From NCBI GenBank assembly GCA_937929805.1, contig CALFUT010000008.1:124001-188000 (forward strand): a stretch of 64,000 bases of DNA. Reading direction: 5' to 3'. Each line of letters starts with the position of its first letter. The first letter of the stretch is position 1. The position numbers were made by a program, and so were the translations under genes. The notes below the pieces were generated by a model. It had not been told where the DNA came from. It searched no databases and saw nothing but the letters and a program-made list of their open reading frames with translations. This DNA comes from an uncultured Pirellulaceae bacterium. GTDB lineage: Bacteria > Planctomycetota > Planctomycetia > Pirellulales > Pirellulaceae. Shown here in pieces: positions 16,677 through 25,320 of the stretch.

Positions 16677-18010
16677 CATCGCCAATTCAACTTGCCGCTC
16701 GCGAGCATCCGGATCGACTGGCCTTTGACGATGGCGCGGTTCGAATTACCTACCGTCAGCTGCTCGACCAAATCGAAAACTCGCCCGTGATGAAAGCAGA
16801 TGGGTTGAAGCAAGGCGATCACGTGGCGTGGTGCCCGCGTAACGATTGGGACAGCTTTCTGACTTTCTGGGCGTTGCAGCATTTGGGGTGCGTGGCTTGC
16901 CCGATCAGTTATCGCTATCCGATGGCTGAACGAGAGAAAATTGTTGAGCGTCTGGACGCGAAATGGCCGCCCGATCTGACCGAGGGTCAGCTTGGGCCAC
17001 AGGAATTGGAAACCGAATCGCTAGAGCGGCCGGCGACCATCGTGCTTAGCTCGGGAAGCACGGGGATTCCAAAAGCAGTCGTTCACACAATCCAGGCACA
17101 TGTCGCCAGTGCCCGCGGCGCGGCGATGAACATGCCGCTAGAGCCCGGCGATCGCTGGCTCTGGTCGCTGCCACTGTTTCATGTCAGCGGTTTATCGATC
17201 CTGATCCGGTGCGCGGTGGCGGGCGCGACGGTGGTCGGTGTGCCCGAAGGTTCAACGCTACATGCCGGTCTGATTGTCGAGCGAGGCGTGACGCATTTGT
17301 CGGTCGTGACGACTCAGCTTCGCCGCTTGCTGGAAGAGGACGATTTTCCGTCTGAAAGTTTGAAAGCAGTTTTGCTGGGGGGCAGCAGCTTTGACGAAAC
17401 CATGATCGAGTCCGCGCGAAAGCGAGGCGTGAGAGTTCATACGACTTACGGATTGACCGAGATGGCGTCGCAAGTCACGACCTCGTCCGCGATCGATTCC
17501 CCAAGCTGTAGTGGGCGAGTTCTTGCTGGCCGCGAGCTGCAAGTTAGCGAGTTGGGTGAAATTTTGGTGCGTGGTGAAACGCTTTGCGCGGGATATTATC
17601 AAGACGGACTGGTTCATCCCATCGGTGATGAGCATGGTTGGTTTCACACGGGGGATCTTGGCCAGTTGGCGGCCGACGGAAGCTTGGTGGTGACTGGCCG
17701 CATCGACAACATGTTTATCTCGGGCGGCGAGAACATTCATCCAGAGCGAATCGAGCGAGCGATGATGAACGCGTTCGGTGGAGATGGCGTCGAGCAGGTG
17801 ATCGTCGTGCCGAGGCAAGATGAAACTTTTGGTGATCGACCGGTCGCGTTTGTATGCGGGCAATTGCCGGTCCAATGGGAGTCCGAATTGAGTCAGTATT
17901 TGCAGCGATACGAGATTCCGATCGAAGTGCTCGATTGGCCAGCGGAAGCCGAAGGCGCCATCAAGCCGGACAGGAAGCTATTGCAGCGAAAGGCTAATAG
18001 TTCGTTGTGA
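16673..18010 (+). CDS. menE: o-Succinylbenzoate-CoA ligase
   Basis: Adenylate-forming ligase activating o-succinylbenzoate with ATP and CoA. The P-loop is VLSSGSTGIPKAVVHT; YGLTEMASQ, TGDLGQLAADGSLVVTGRIDNMFISGG (hinge) and the C-terminal GAIKPDRK with the catalytic Lys are all present. The length of 445 is typical. It is the last gene of the cluster, with its start inside the menC stop (ATGA). With the preceding genes every committed step from chorismate to menaquinone is covered, except the DHNA-CoA thioesterase, for which I see no candidate here. Confidence 0.95.
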   Translation: MTSPIQLAAREHPDRLAFDDGAVRITYRQLLDQIENSPVMKADGLKQGDHVAWCPRNDWDSFLTFWALQHLGCVACPISYRYPMAEREKIVERLDAKWPPDLTEGQLGPQELETESLERPATIVLSSGSTGIPKAVVHTIQAHVASARGAAMNMPLEPGDRWLWSLPLFHVSGLSILIRCAVAGATVVGVPEGSTLHAGLIVERGVTHLSVVTTQLRRLLEEDDFPSESLKAVLLGGSSFDETMIESARKRGVRVHTTYGLTEMASQVTTSSAIDSPSCSGRVLAGRELQVSELGEILVRGETLCAGYYQDGLVHPIGDEHGWFHTGDLGQLAADGSLVVTGRIDNMFISGGENIHPERIERAMMNAFGGDGVEQVIVVPRQDETFGDRPVAFVCGQLPVQWESELSQYLQRYEIPIEVLDWPAEAEGAIKPDRKLLQRKANSSL

Positions 18011-18022
18011 AGATGAGGTTCG

Positions 18023-18170
18023 TAGTAAAGGCTTTAGCCTTTGAGCGTTTCAAGTTCCGTGACGAACGCCTGAAGGCTTGACTACAAACGGCGCGTGTGA
18101 TTTTACCGGATCAGCATGATGGAGAGGAGGTTTCTGCGAGGCAAATCCTGTTCATCCTGCAAATCCTGTC
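18023..18170. repeat. Short hairpin repeats after menE
   Basis: aaaggct-t-tagccttt (about 18031-18046) and gcctgaaggc (about 18068-18080) with flanking 'gtagtaaa'/'gactacaa' form an imperfect inverted pair, followed by 'aaatcctgttcatcctgcaaatcctg'. The stretch may help end the men transcript; there is no T-run. Confidence 0.45.
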
Positions 18171-18206
18171 GACGATCACTCGCTGAGTTTCGCGGCCTCT
18201 TAGTCG

Positions 18207-19523
18207 TTATGCTTTGCGGATCGCGATCGCGCTGGCTTGGCCTTGCGGTGTGATGTTCAGGTTGATGAACGTGTCGCCGGCAGCGGTGCCGGCTTCGGTG
18301 ATTAGATTGATTGGGCAGGCGGGGTCGAGCGAATCGCAGTTGGCGGTCGCGAATAGCGTGCCTTCATTCGCGGCCAATAGGCTACCGATCATCTCGACCA
18401 TGCCGCTGCCTCCGCCAAGATTCCCCATCAGAGACTTGGCCGCGACCACTGGCGTGTCGCCGAGCTTAGCGTTGATCGCCTGAGCTTCTTCGGCGTCGCA
18501 GCGGATGGTGCCCAGTCCGTGAGCGTGAACGTGACCGACATCGGCAGCAGCTAAGCCCGATGTTTCCAAAGCTCCTTCTATCACGTTTTCAAAAGCGGTT
18601 TTATAATTGGCCACCCCGGCACTGTCGGCGACCGATGAAGAGCTATAGCCGACGACTTCGCCAAGGATTTTGGCACCTCGAGCCTTTGCGAATTCGTATT
18701 CCTCAAGGATCATCACGCCCGCGCCTTCGCCAAGCACGATGCCGTTTCGGTCTGAGTCAAATGGGCGGCAAGTTTTGGTTGCGTCGCCGCCGGAAATCGG
18801 AGCATTTCGATCAGCCAGTTGCTCTTGAAGGACCACATGCAAAGTTCGCAGAGGTTGAATTCGCGAACCTGTTGCGCCGGCGACCATGATGTCGGCGGTG
18901 CCTCGCTGGATGATCGTCATGGCTTCGGAGATCGCCAAGTTGGGCGATGCTTCCCGCACGGTCAGGCTGTTGCTGGGGCCGCGAAGTTGATTGTAAATGG
19001 CGACGTGGCTTGCGGGCATGTTTGGAAGGTACTTCAGCAGCCAGAGTGGTTCAACTTTGGCTAAGCCATTTTCGGCCCACTGCGTCATCTGGAATTCTTG
19101 TTGATCGTTCAGGCAGCTTTGCACACCACTGGCGAACTCTTCGGGGCGCGTGATGATGTAATCGCTACCGAACAGGGTTCCGATCCGGGTTGGATCACAA
19201 CTTTCTTCGGTTAGTCCTGCGTCGGCGATGGCCAGCTGCGAAGCGGCGACACCCATCTGGATTTCGCGACACATCAGCCGTAGGCCCTTTTTGATGCTGC
19301 GCTTTAGCTGTTTTTCTAGCGTGCCAAAGTTGTCGATGTGACCGGTGAACTGTTTGCACTCGCCGCCGAAGTCAGCCGGCAGGTGATCGGTTGGCAGCAG
19401 TTCAAGTGGTCCGATGCCGCTGCGACCAGAATCAAGAGACGCCTTGAGTTCTGTCGGGCTGTTGCCCAAGGGGCTGATCAGACCTAATCCGGTGATGACG
19501 ACTCGACGATCTGAAGCAGGCAT
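18207..19523 (-). CDS. Beta-ketoacyl synthase-like protein lacking the catalytic Cys
   Basis: Thiolase-fold protein of the KAS I/II (FabB/FabF) family, 438 residues, with RRVVITGLGLISPLGN at the N-terminus, FDSDRNGIVLGEGAG in the middle and the C-terminal half intact. Aligned by eye to FabF, the nucleophilic Cys is Glu191 (SLTVREASP instead of a TACAS-type motif). The first catalytic His is kept (His335 in HAHGLGT), Lys363 is kept, and the second His is Asn368 (KSLMGNLGG). It therefore should not condense acyl groups in the normal way. Comparable families are chain-length factors and KSQ decarboxylases, where Cys is Gln. No ACP or partner ketosynthase is adjacent. Confidence 0.85.
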   Translation of the reverse strand: MPASDRRVVITGLGLISPLGNSPTELKASLDSGRSGIGPLELLPTDHLPADFGGECKQFTGHIDNFGTLEKQLKRSIKKGLRLMCREIQMGVAASQLAIADAGLTEESCDPTRIGTLFGSDYIITRPEEFASGVQSCLNDQQEFQMTQWAENGLAKVEPLWLLKYLPNMPASHVAIYNQLRGPSNSLTVREASPNLAISEAMTIIQRGTADIMVAGATGSRIQPLRTLHVVLQEQLADRNAPISGGDATKTCRPFDSDRNGIVLGEGAGVMILEEYEFAKARGAKILGEVVGYSSSSVADSAGVANYKTAFENVIEGALETSGLAAADVGHVHAHGLGTIRCDAEEAQAINAKLGDTPVVAAKSLMGNLGGGSGMVEMIGSLLAANEGTLFATANCDSLDPACPINLITEAGTAAGDTFINLNITPQGQASAIAIRKA

Positions 19524-19658
19524 TGAATAGCGGCCGGAAAAAAGAGGCGATTGATAGGGTTCAAAACGAAAAACGTTCGACTTTGACGCCCGTCTATTTT
19601 ACGTTCGTTCGGCGGCGCGTCGAGCGGTTGGTGGCCAAGGACCGAAAGAAGCGAACCG

Positions 19659-21122
19659 TTATTTTCGGGTGATGGGTGCGAGTCGGCTGCTGGCGGTGGC
19701 CGGAGCACTCGCGCCGCGGGCGGGGCCTCGGTAGTCCAGAAACAGCAACGCTTCGACTCGGTCGGACCGGTTACCCAGCAATTTGAGGCCGGTTGTCTTG
19801 GTGGTCCGTGGCTCTGGATTCGCAACCACGCCGCAGCCCAGCAGCAGAACCTGATCGGCTGGCCAGCGGAATCGTTCTTTCAGCCTCCAACTGACCAATT
19901 GCGGAATTTGCAGGTTCATGGGCATTGAATTTCCCAGCGAATTGGGAACATTGACTTTCACGGTGTTCAATTTTTCAACCTGATCGACTTCGCATTCGAC
20001 GCACGCTTCAATCGATTGATTGTCCAGTGATGAAAGGCAGGCAATTTCTAGGCGATAGCCCTCATTGATGGTCGTCATTTCCGGTTGCACGCTGGGGCTG
20101 GCGGCTCCGAGCCCAATGCCGCTGTTGGCCCAACGCAGGTTTCTGACAAACTGCACCGGCTGTTTTTTCTCGAGCGTCAGCGATTGGCCGTCGTGGTTAG
20201 TCAACAGTCCGCCACTATGTTGGCGAAAGTCAGATCGTTTGCTTAGGCCGTTCATCAATAACGCAGCGTTCTCTTTTGAGATCAGCCAAGCTTCGATTCC
20301 GGGTGACTGAACGTCGATCGATTGCAGGATCGAATACGATTGCGATCGCCAGTTGGGATTTCCGACGGTGACTAGGTTGACGTCAACGTTTTGTAGTTGA
20401 CCTTGCGTCCGAATGAACCGATCCACAATCGGCTTGACCACGTTGTGAATTTCCGGCGTATGGTAAACGCGCAATTGATTCTTGTTAACGCTTAACACGC
20501 CCAGCGGTTGATTAAACCACATCTCGGTTCCAGTTTCGTGCAAGATCCAATCGATGATCGCTTGTTGCGGATTTTCGACCGAAGGAATTTGCTTCGTGTA
20601 GGGCGAAATATCGTACTCGCGCCAGATTTGGCCGGCGGTGTTGGGTAATGTGTTCAGCGACCGAGTGACTCGAGTGACGGGCGGCGTTTTGCTTGGTGGC
20701 GGGACCAGTGATCGAGCCCTTGCGATTTGAGCGGCGATGGGTTGGATCTGGCTTGTGTTGGAACGGGTGCCTGATCCAGATCGTGCGTTCGCATTCGCGT
20801 TAGTGTTTTGGTTCGGGGATCCGGGTGGTGATAGATCGACGGTTCGTTGAGTCCCGGTAGTTCCGGTCACGTTGTTCGTCGTCGCGGCAGCTTGCGAGTT
20901 AACTTGGCCGAACGAGGGACGCCACGGGGCCGCAACGGAACGGCCTTCGCTGGAAGTGACTTGCATTGCCGCGGCGGTTGGCGGTCCGAACGAAAGAGTC
21001 ACCAAGGAGAACAGGGATGCAATCCCAGCAGCGATGGAGCCGCGTGAAGCGATCCAATTCGCGATTGCGGTTGGTCGATTTGTGTAATTGATCACGGATT
21101 CTCCCGTCCATAAGGCCTTCAT
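19659..21122 (-). CDS. Secreted hypothetical protein, 487 aa
   Basis: I do not recognise a named family. The N-terminus has a hydrophobic stretch (IAAGIASLFSLVTLSFG) ending in PPTAAAM, so it is probably exported. Residues about 60-160 are a Gln/Asn/Thr/Ser-rich, low-complexity linker. The rest is globular, and the part with 'VKPIVDRFIRTQGQLQNVDVN' recalls the repeat domains of secretins, but without the outer-membrane gate region. The start ATG has a GAAGAAGA box directly upstream. It is divergent from the von Willebrand A gene. Confidence 0.7.
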   Translation of the reverse strand: MKALWTGESVINYTNRPTAIANWIASRGSIAAGIASLFSLVTLSFGPPTAAAMQVTSSEGRSVAAPWRPSFGQVNSQAAATTNNVTGTTGTQRTVDLSPPGSPNQNTNANANARSGSGTRSNTSQIQPIAAQIARARSLVPPPSKTPPVTRVTRSLNTLPNTAGQIWREYDISPYTKQIPSVENPQQAIIDWILHETGTEMWFNQPLGVLSVNKNQLRVYHTPEIHNVVKPIVDRFIRTQGQLQNVDVNLVTVGNPNWRSQSYSILQSIDVQSPGIEAWLISKENAALLMNGLSKRSDFRQHSGGLLTNHDGQSLTLEKKQPVQFVRNLRWANSGIGLGAASPSVQPEMTTINEGYRLEIACLSSLDNQSIEACVECEVDQVEKLNTVKVNVPNSLGNSMPMNLQIPQLVSWRLKERFRWPADQVLLLGCGVVANPEPRTTKTTGLKLLGNRSDRVEALLFLDYRGPARGASAPATASSRLAPITRK

Positions 21123-21405
21123 TCTTCTTCGTGCTGGCGGGAGTATAGATGGGCGTTGAACAAGCCAACAATACGAATCTGGCCCGTGAAAACCCGAGTG
21201 ACTCAGCTAGCGGCAAGTTTTCCAACTTGTCGGGACGATCGGATGTTTTGCGGGCAGAGTCCGCTTGTGTGGGTTTTGGGAGTAATAGAAGCCTCGCAGT
21301 TCCCGTCTTTTATTCGTGGGAAGCATTGCCTTTTTCCGTCAATCGTTCGACAATGTATGTGCAAGGCAGCCACGGCGCTACTCGTGCCGAAAGCTGTATC
21401 TATCG

Positions 21406-22494
21406 ATGAATTCTATACCTCGCGCAAGTCTGACTCTTCCGGTCTCGGGAGATTCAGTTTCTGCCGATCGCCAGCGCTTGCCGGTGTTCGCGCCGTCCCC
21501 GGTCCCGGTGTCTGAACAAGGTGACGTTGCGGACAATCAGGCGCCTGAGACTCTGCTGGGTTTTGCACAGCGGCAAGGCAAGCAGTTGCTCGCCGGATGG
21601 GCGACCAGTCTGTTGTTGCACCTGTTTCTACTGGGGGTGCTGGCAATTTTCTCATTCGGCAGCGCGTCGACGCAGTTGGGTTTGGAGCTGGCGTTTTCTG
21701 ATGACGTGGAATCGGTCGAGCTAGACGACGTGCAGTTTGAGATGCCTGCTTTGGACGAAATCAAGTTTCCGGAAAGTCTGGAGACCGTGACGATTCCCGA
21801 AGACGTTCCAGATGACCCGGTGTTGGAGATTGAGGAGCCCGTCGTTGCGTTTGCCGAATCAGCGATGGATCCGGCGACGTTGAGTTCGGAATCGACCAAT
21901 CCCATGTCCGACAGCGAACCGAGTTCAGGTGACGGCGGCGTGACGGGGGAGGAATCGGGCGCGAAGTTCTATGGGATTAAGACGGATGGAAATCGTTTTG
22001 TCTTCGTGATCGATGCGTCGACCAGCATGCTGGAGGATGGTCGCTGGGGTCGGGCGGTCAACGAGTTGCTGGAATCGATTTCACAGCTAAAAAGCAGTCA
22101 GCAGTTTCTGGTGATGACTTACAATTCAGGTTTTCGCGCGATGCTAGACATGCCAATGAACCAAATTGACTTGGTTCGAGCGACTCGGGGGAACAAGCGT
22201 CGGCTGGCCAACTGGCTTCTTGGGCAGTATCCCAACGGCGTGACCATGCCGGCAGGGGCAATGATGGTGGGCCTGACCTTGAATGTGGACGCGATCTACC
22301 TGCTGTCTGACGGGTTACTGATGGACCGAACGGACGCGATGCTGCGACAGCACAATCTGCCTCGGCAGGCACGGTATGGTGAGGGTCGAAAAACGCCGGT
22401 CCACACGATCGCCATGGATATGGACGGAGACGGAGCGGATTTGTTGCGGGTGATTGCCGAGGAGAATGCTGGCATCTTTCGGGTGGTGCAGTGA
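21406..22494 (+). CDS. Membrane-anchored von Willebrand factor A domain protein
   Basis: A single transmembrane helix (LLLHLFLLGVLAIFSFG, residues ~65-82) is followed by an acidic Glu/Pro/Asp-rich linker and a C-terminal vWA domain (~185-360). The metal-ion site is FVIDASTSM (DxSxS), with the expected later Asp in LLSDGLL. Such proteins bind protein partners through divalent metal; the partner is unknown. ATG 21406 is chosen; the frame is open further upstream to 21316 but that stretch is Arg/Cys-rich and unconserved in look. Confidence 0.8.
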   Translation: MNSIPRASLTLPVSGDSVSADRQRLPVFAPSPVPVSEQGDVADNQAPETLLGFAQRQGKQLLAGWATSLLLHLFLLGVLAIFSFGSASTQLGLELAFSDDVESVELDDVQFEMPALDEIKFPESLETVTIPEDVPDDPVLEIEEPVVAFAESAMDPATLSSESTNPMSDSEPSSGDGGVTGEESGAKFYGIKTDGNRFVFVIDASTSMLEDGRWGRAVNELLESISQLKSSQQFLVMTYNSGFRAMLDMPMNQIDLVRATRGNKRRLANWLLGQYPNGVTMPAGAMMVGLTLNVDAIYLLSDGLLMDRTDAMLRQHNLPRQARYGEGRKTPVHTIAMDMDGDGADLLRVIAEENAGIFRVVQ

Positions 22495-22727
22495 CTTAGT
22501 CAAAAGTTGACAGGGTCCAGTTGACAGTTCTTTTGGGGTTTGAAACCAAGGATTTCGCATTGCGGCTGAAGATTGCAGTGCATTTTGGCTCTTTCCCGGT
22601 CGTTGAGATGCTCTTTCGGGAAATTAGATTGCGCCAAGCCTCGGGCTGTTATCTGCCCTCAGGTGGTAAGCCAGTATCGCTGTGCCCTGAAATCTGAGCC
22701 CTTGCCCCTTTCAGGCCCATTAAAACA
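22495..22727. other. Gene-free stretch before the nusA region
   Basis: No gene recognised. The stretch contains 'ccctgaaatctgagccct' (22685-22702), which recurs at 28283-28300 just before rbfA. Confidence 0.4.
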
Positions 22728-22756
22728 TTGACCCGATCTTGGGAACGGTGTATTCT
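22728..22756 (+). promoter_or_regulatory. Good sigma-70 promoter in front of the ABC pseudogene and nusA
   Basis: TTGACC (22728-22733), exactly 17 bases, TATTCT (22751-22756). It lies about 60 bases before the decayed ABC ATPase start and about 880 bases before nusA, and reads toward both. Prediction by eye. Confidence 0.5.
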
Positions 22757-22818
22757 ACTCGACCAAAGATTTTAGAAGCTTGGCAAAGTTTCGTAGCAGG
22801 TTTGTCGAACGAGTTTCC

Positions 22819-23642
22819 GTGAGTAGCGTGGTTCTGGATCATTCATCCAAACGCTAACTGGGTGGCTCGGAGGCGGTCGGCCGCGTATTGCTTGAGGTTC
22901 CGAATCAAGAGTTTTTGGTTTTGGTTGGTCCCAGCGGCTGTGCAAGAGCATGACGTTGAGGCTGATCGTAGGACTGAAATCCGTTATCGATGGAAAGTTT
23001 CTTACTGGCGAACGCGTTGTGAACGACGTGGCGTCAAGGGATCGTGACATCGCGATGGAGTTTCAGAATTATGCTCTGTATCCGCATGTCGGTTTACAGA
23101 AACATGTCGTTTGGACTAACACTACGCTTCGGCGGTGGAGTACTTGCACGTGGTTTAAGGAATGTTTTTCAGCCCCGACGGGCGGCGGAGTTATCTGCCA
23201 AACGTACCGGGATTGATCACTAGGTTCGACAGGCGGCCAGTCGTTTGAGCATTGAACATTTGCTCGATCGAAAGCCCCACCAGTTGTCCGGCGGTGAACG
23301 CCAGAGGGTCGCTTTAGGGCGAGCCATTGTGCGGGAACCGGCGGTATTTTTATTGGATGAACCACTTTCAAACCTTGATGCTAATCTTCGCCGACAGTTT
23401 GCGAGATTCGGAATTGGCTTATCTGCGATGGCAGGCGGCCGGTGACGGTTCGCACGAGGTGGGAGCCGGTTCCGTCGACTTACAATTTGGACAATTTGAC
23501 AAAAATGATCGTCTGGTGGTGGCGTATTTCGCTCGGCCAGTCCGTCGCGGCAGGTGATCGCGTCGGCGTGACGATTGGGCCTCATCGGCTGAATTGGTTC
23601 GACCCTAAATCGGGCCTTAATTTGCGGAAAGAAGAAACATGA
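22819..23642 (+). pseudogene. Decayed ABC transporter ATPase (MalK/UgpC type)
   Basis: Fragments in all three forward frames join into a sugar-importer ATPase. From GTG 22819: start of the protein with an in-frame TAA, then [17 protein letters not shown] (Walker A) ending at a stop; frameshift to RLIVGL...[26 protein letters not shown] (Q-loop); frameshift to [20 protein letters not shown] and [14 protein letters not shown] then a stop; frameshift to [20 protein letters not shown] (signature) and [16 protein letters not shown] (Walker B). After a deletion, the C-terminal end AAGDRVGVTIGPHRLNWFDP appears. Intact relatives are about 350-400 residues; only about 820 bases remain. Its last codons overlap the nusA start. 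Confidence 0.9.
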
Positions 23643-25018
23643 ACGCTAGCGAAGTACTGCGAATTGTTGATTCACTTCATCGTGAGAAAAACATCGAAAA
23701 GGAGCTTGTCTTTACGGCAATCGAATCCGCGCTGGTGACTGCTGCGCGAAAGCACTACGGCGAAGAAGCGGATGTCGAGTTCATCATTGATCGCGAGAGC
23801 GGTGAAATCGCTGGCCGTTGTGAACAGGAAGAATTGAACCACGAAGAAGTGATTGGCCGTATTGGTGCTCAGACCGCCAAGCAGGTGATTATTCAGAAGA
23901 TTCGCGAAGCAGAGCGCGATTCTCAGATCGAAGAATTCAGCGAACTGATCAATGATTTGATCTCGGGCACCGTGAACCGGAATGAAGGCCGCGTGACGAC
24001 GGTAACGCTCGGCAGCGTCGAAGCGATTCTGCCTCGTAGCGAACAGATTCCGGGCGAGAGCTATCAGCCAAACGACCGGATACGTGCCTTGGTCACCGAG
24101 GTGAAGCCTCAGGGAAGCCGAGTGAAAGTGGTGCTCAGTCGGACACGTCCGAAACTGGTTCAGCGGTTATTCGAAAGCGAGATTCCGGAAATCGCCGATG
24201 GTGTGATCACGATCAACGCGATTTCTCGCGAGCCGGGCTATCGCTCGAAGGTGGCGGTTAGCAGCTTCGACGTGAAGGTCGATTGCGTGGGTGCCTGTGT
24301 GGGCGTCAAGGGAAATCGAATCAAGATGGTGATCGACGAACTGGCGGGCGAACGGATTGATATCGTCCGATTTGACGAAGATCCTCAGGTCATGATTCCC
24401 AACAGTTTGCAACCGGCGGATGTCGATGAGGTCATTTTGTGTCAGATGATGGGCCGAGCGATCGTGCTGGTCGGGGATGACCAATTGTCGCTGGCGATCG
24501 GAAAACGAGGCCAAAACGTGCGTTTGGCCAGTAAATTGTGCGGATGGGACATTGAAATCATGACCCAGCCCGAATTGGAGCAGCAGATCGACCGGGCCGT
24601 CCAAGGCTTCTGTCAGATCGAAGGAATTGATGAAGAATTGGCGAATCGTCTGGTCGGCGAGGGCTATTTGTCTTACGATGATTTGGAGGTAATCGAGCCT
24701 GACGATCTCATGGAGATGGGAAGCTTGACCGCCGAACAGGTCGACTCGATTGTCGAGAAGGCTGAGGTTCTCGCTCAAGAAGCGGAGATCAAAGCCGCTG
24801 AAGAGAAACGTGCGCGACGTGCTGCTGAACAGCAGGCCGCCGCGGAGGCTGCCCAACTGGCGGCGGCGGAAGCTGCTCAACAGGCGGCTGCTTCTCAAGC
24901 AACCTCATCGGAACCGGCAGAGAGCCCTGCTCCTGCGGAACCATCGGAGGGTGCTGCTGACTCGTCAGCTGAACAGGCTGCCGAAACTCCGGCGGCCAAA
25001 AATACTGACCAAGCGTGA
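23639..25018 (+). CDS. nusA: Transcription termination/antitermination factor NusA
   Basis: RNA polymerase-binding elongation factor. The N-terminal domain (1-~130) contains EKELVFTAIESALVTAARK, the S1 domain is around 135-200, and two KH domains follow with GACVGVKGNRIKMVIDEL and LAIGKRGQNVRLASKL. A helix-hairpin-helix-like segment (~320-370, IEGIDEELANRLVGEGYLS) is followed by an Ala/Glu/Gln-rich low-complexity tail. RBS GGAAAGAAG is just upstream. The usual upstream partner rimP is absent; instead the start touches the ABC pseudogene. Followed by infB and rbfA, the standard translation cluster. Confidence 0.96.
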   Translation: MNASEVLRIVDSLHREKNIEKELVFTAIESALVTAARKHYGEEADVEFIIDRESGEIAGRCEQEELNHEEVIGRIGAQTAKQVIIQKIREAERDSQIEEFSELINDLISGTVNRNEGRVTTVTLGSVEAILPRSEQIPGESYQPNDRIRALVTEVKPQGSRVKVVLSRTRPKLVQRLFESEIPEIADGVITINAISREPGYRSKVAVSSFDVKVDCVGACVGVKGNRIKMVIDELAGERIDIVRFDEDPQVMIPNSLQPADVDEVILCQMMGRAIVLVGDDQLSLAIGKRGQNVRLASKLCGWDIEIMTQPELEQQIDRAVQGFCQIEGIDEELANRLVGEGYLSYDDLEVIEPDDLMEMGSLTAEQVDSIVEKAEVLAQEAEIKAAEEKRARRAAEQQAAAEAAQLAAAEAAQQAAASQATSSEPAESPAPAEPSEGAADSSAEQAAETPAAKNTDQA

Positions 25019-25320
25019 CAGCTGTCATGCCGAAGGTTGGCAAAGATCATGTCACACGATTGAAGTGGGGCTGAACAAGATGAATAAACAAACGTCCGTC
25101 TGATGCAGGCACCTCTGATGAAATTCAGATCCAGCGTTTCGATGGTTAGAAATAATGACTTGTCTGTGCCCGGTTGCGGCGGACTTGAGCGAACGCTCGG
25201 GTTCACCGGTTTGCCGGTCAGAGAGGGCGATTTATGTAGAGAATTTTGGCAAGAGCGTTTAAGCGAGTCGTCTGATGTAAACGACGACCGACTTAAACCG
25301 ATACAGGAAGGTCACAACAC
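25019..25320. other. Gene-free spacer between nusA and infB
   Basis: About 300 bases with no gene I can support. The ylxR gene often found here is not present: no GRGAYLC-like motif appears. A 107-codon frame from 25103 has no recognisable content and runs into infB out of frame. A GGAAGG box precedes the infB GTG. Confidence 0.5.

Noticed and set aside
24167-24898. 243-codon minus-strand frame inside nusA
   Set aside because: Antisense shadow of the NusA KH region with no recognisable domain.
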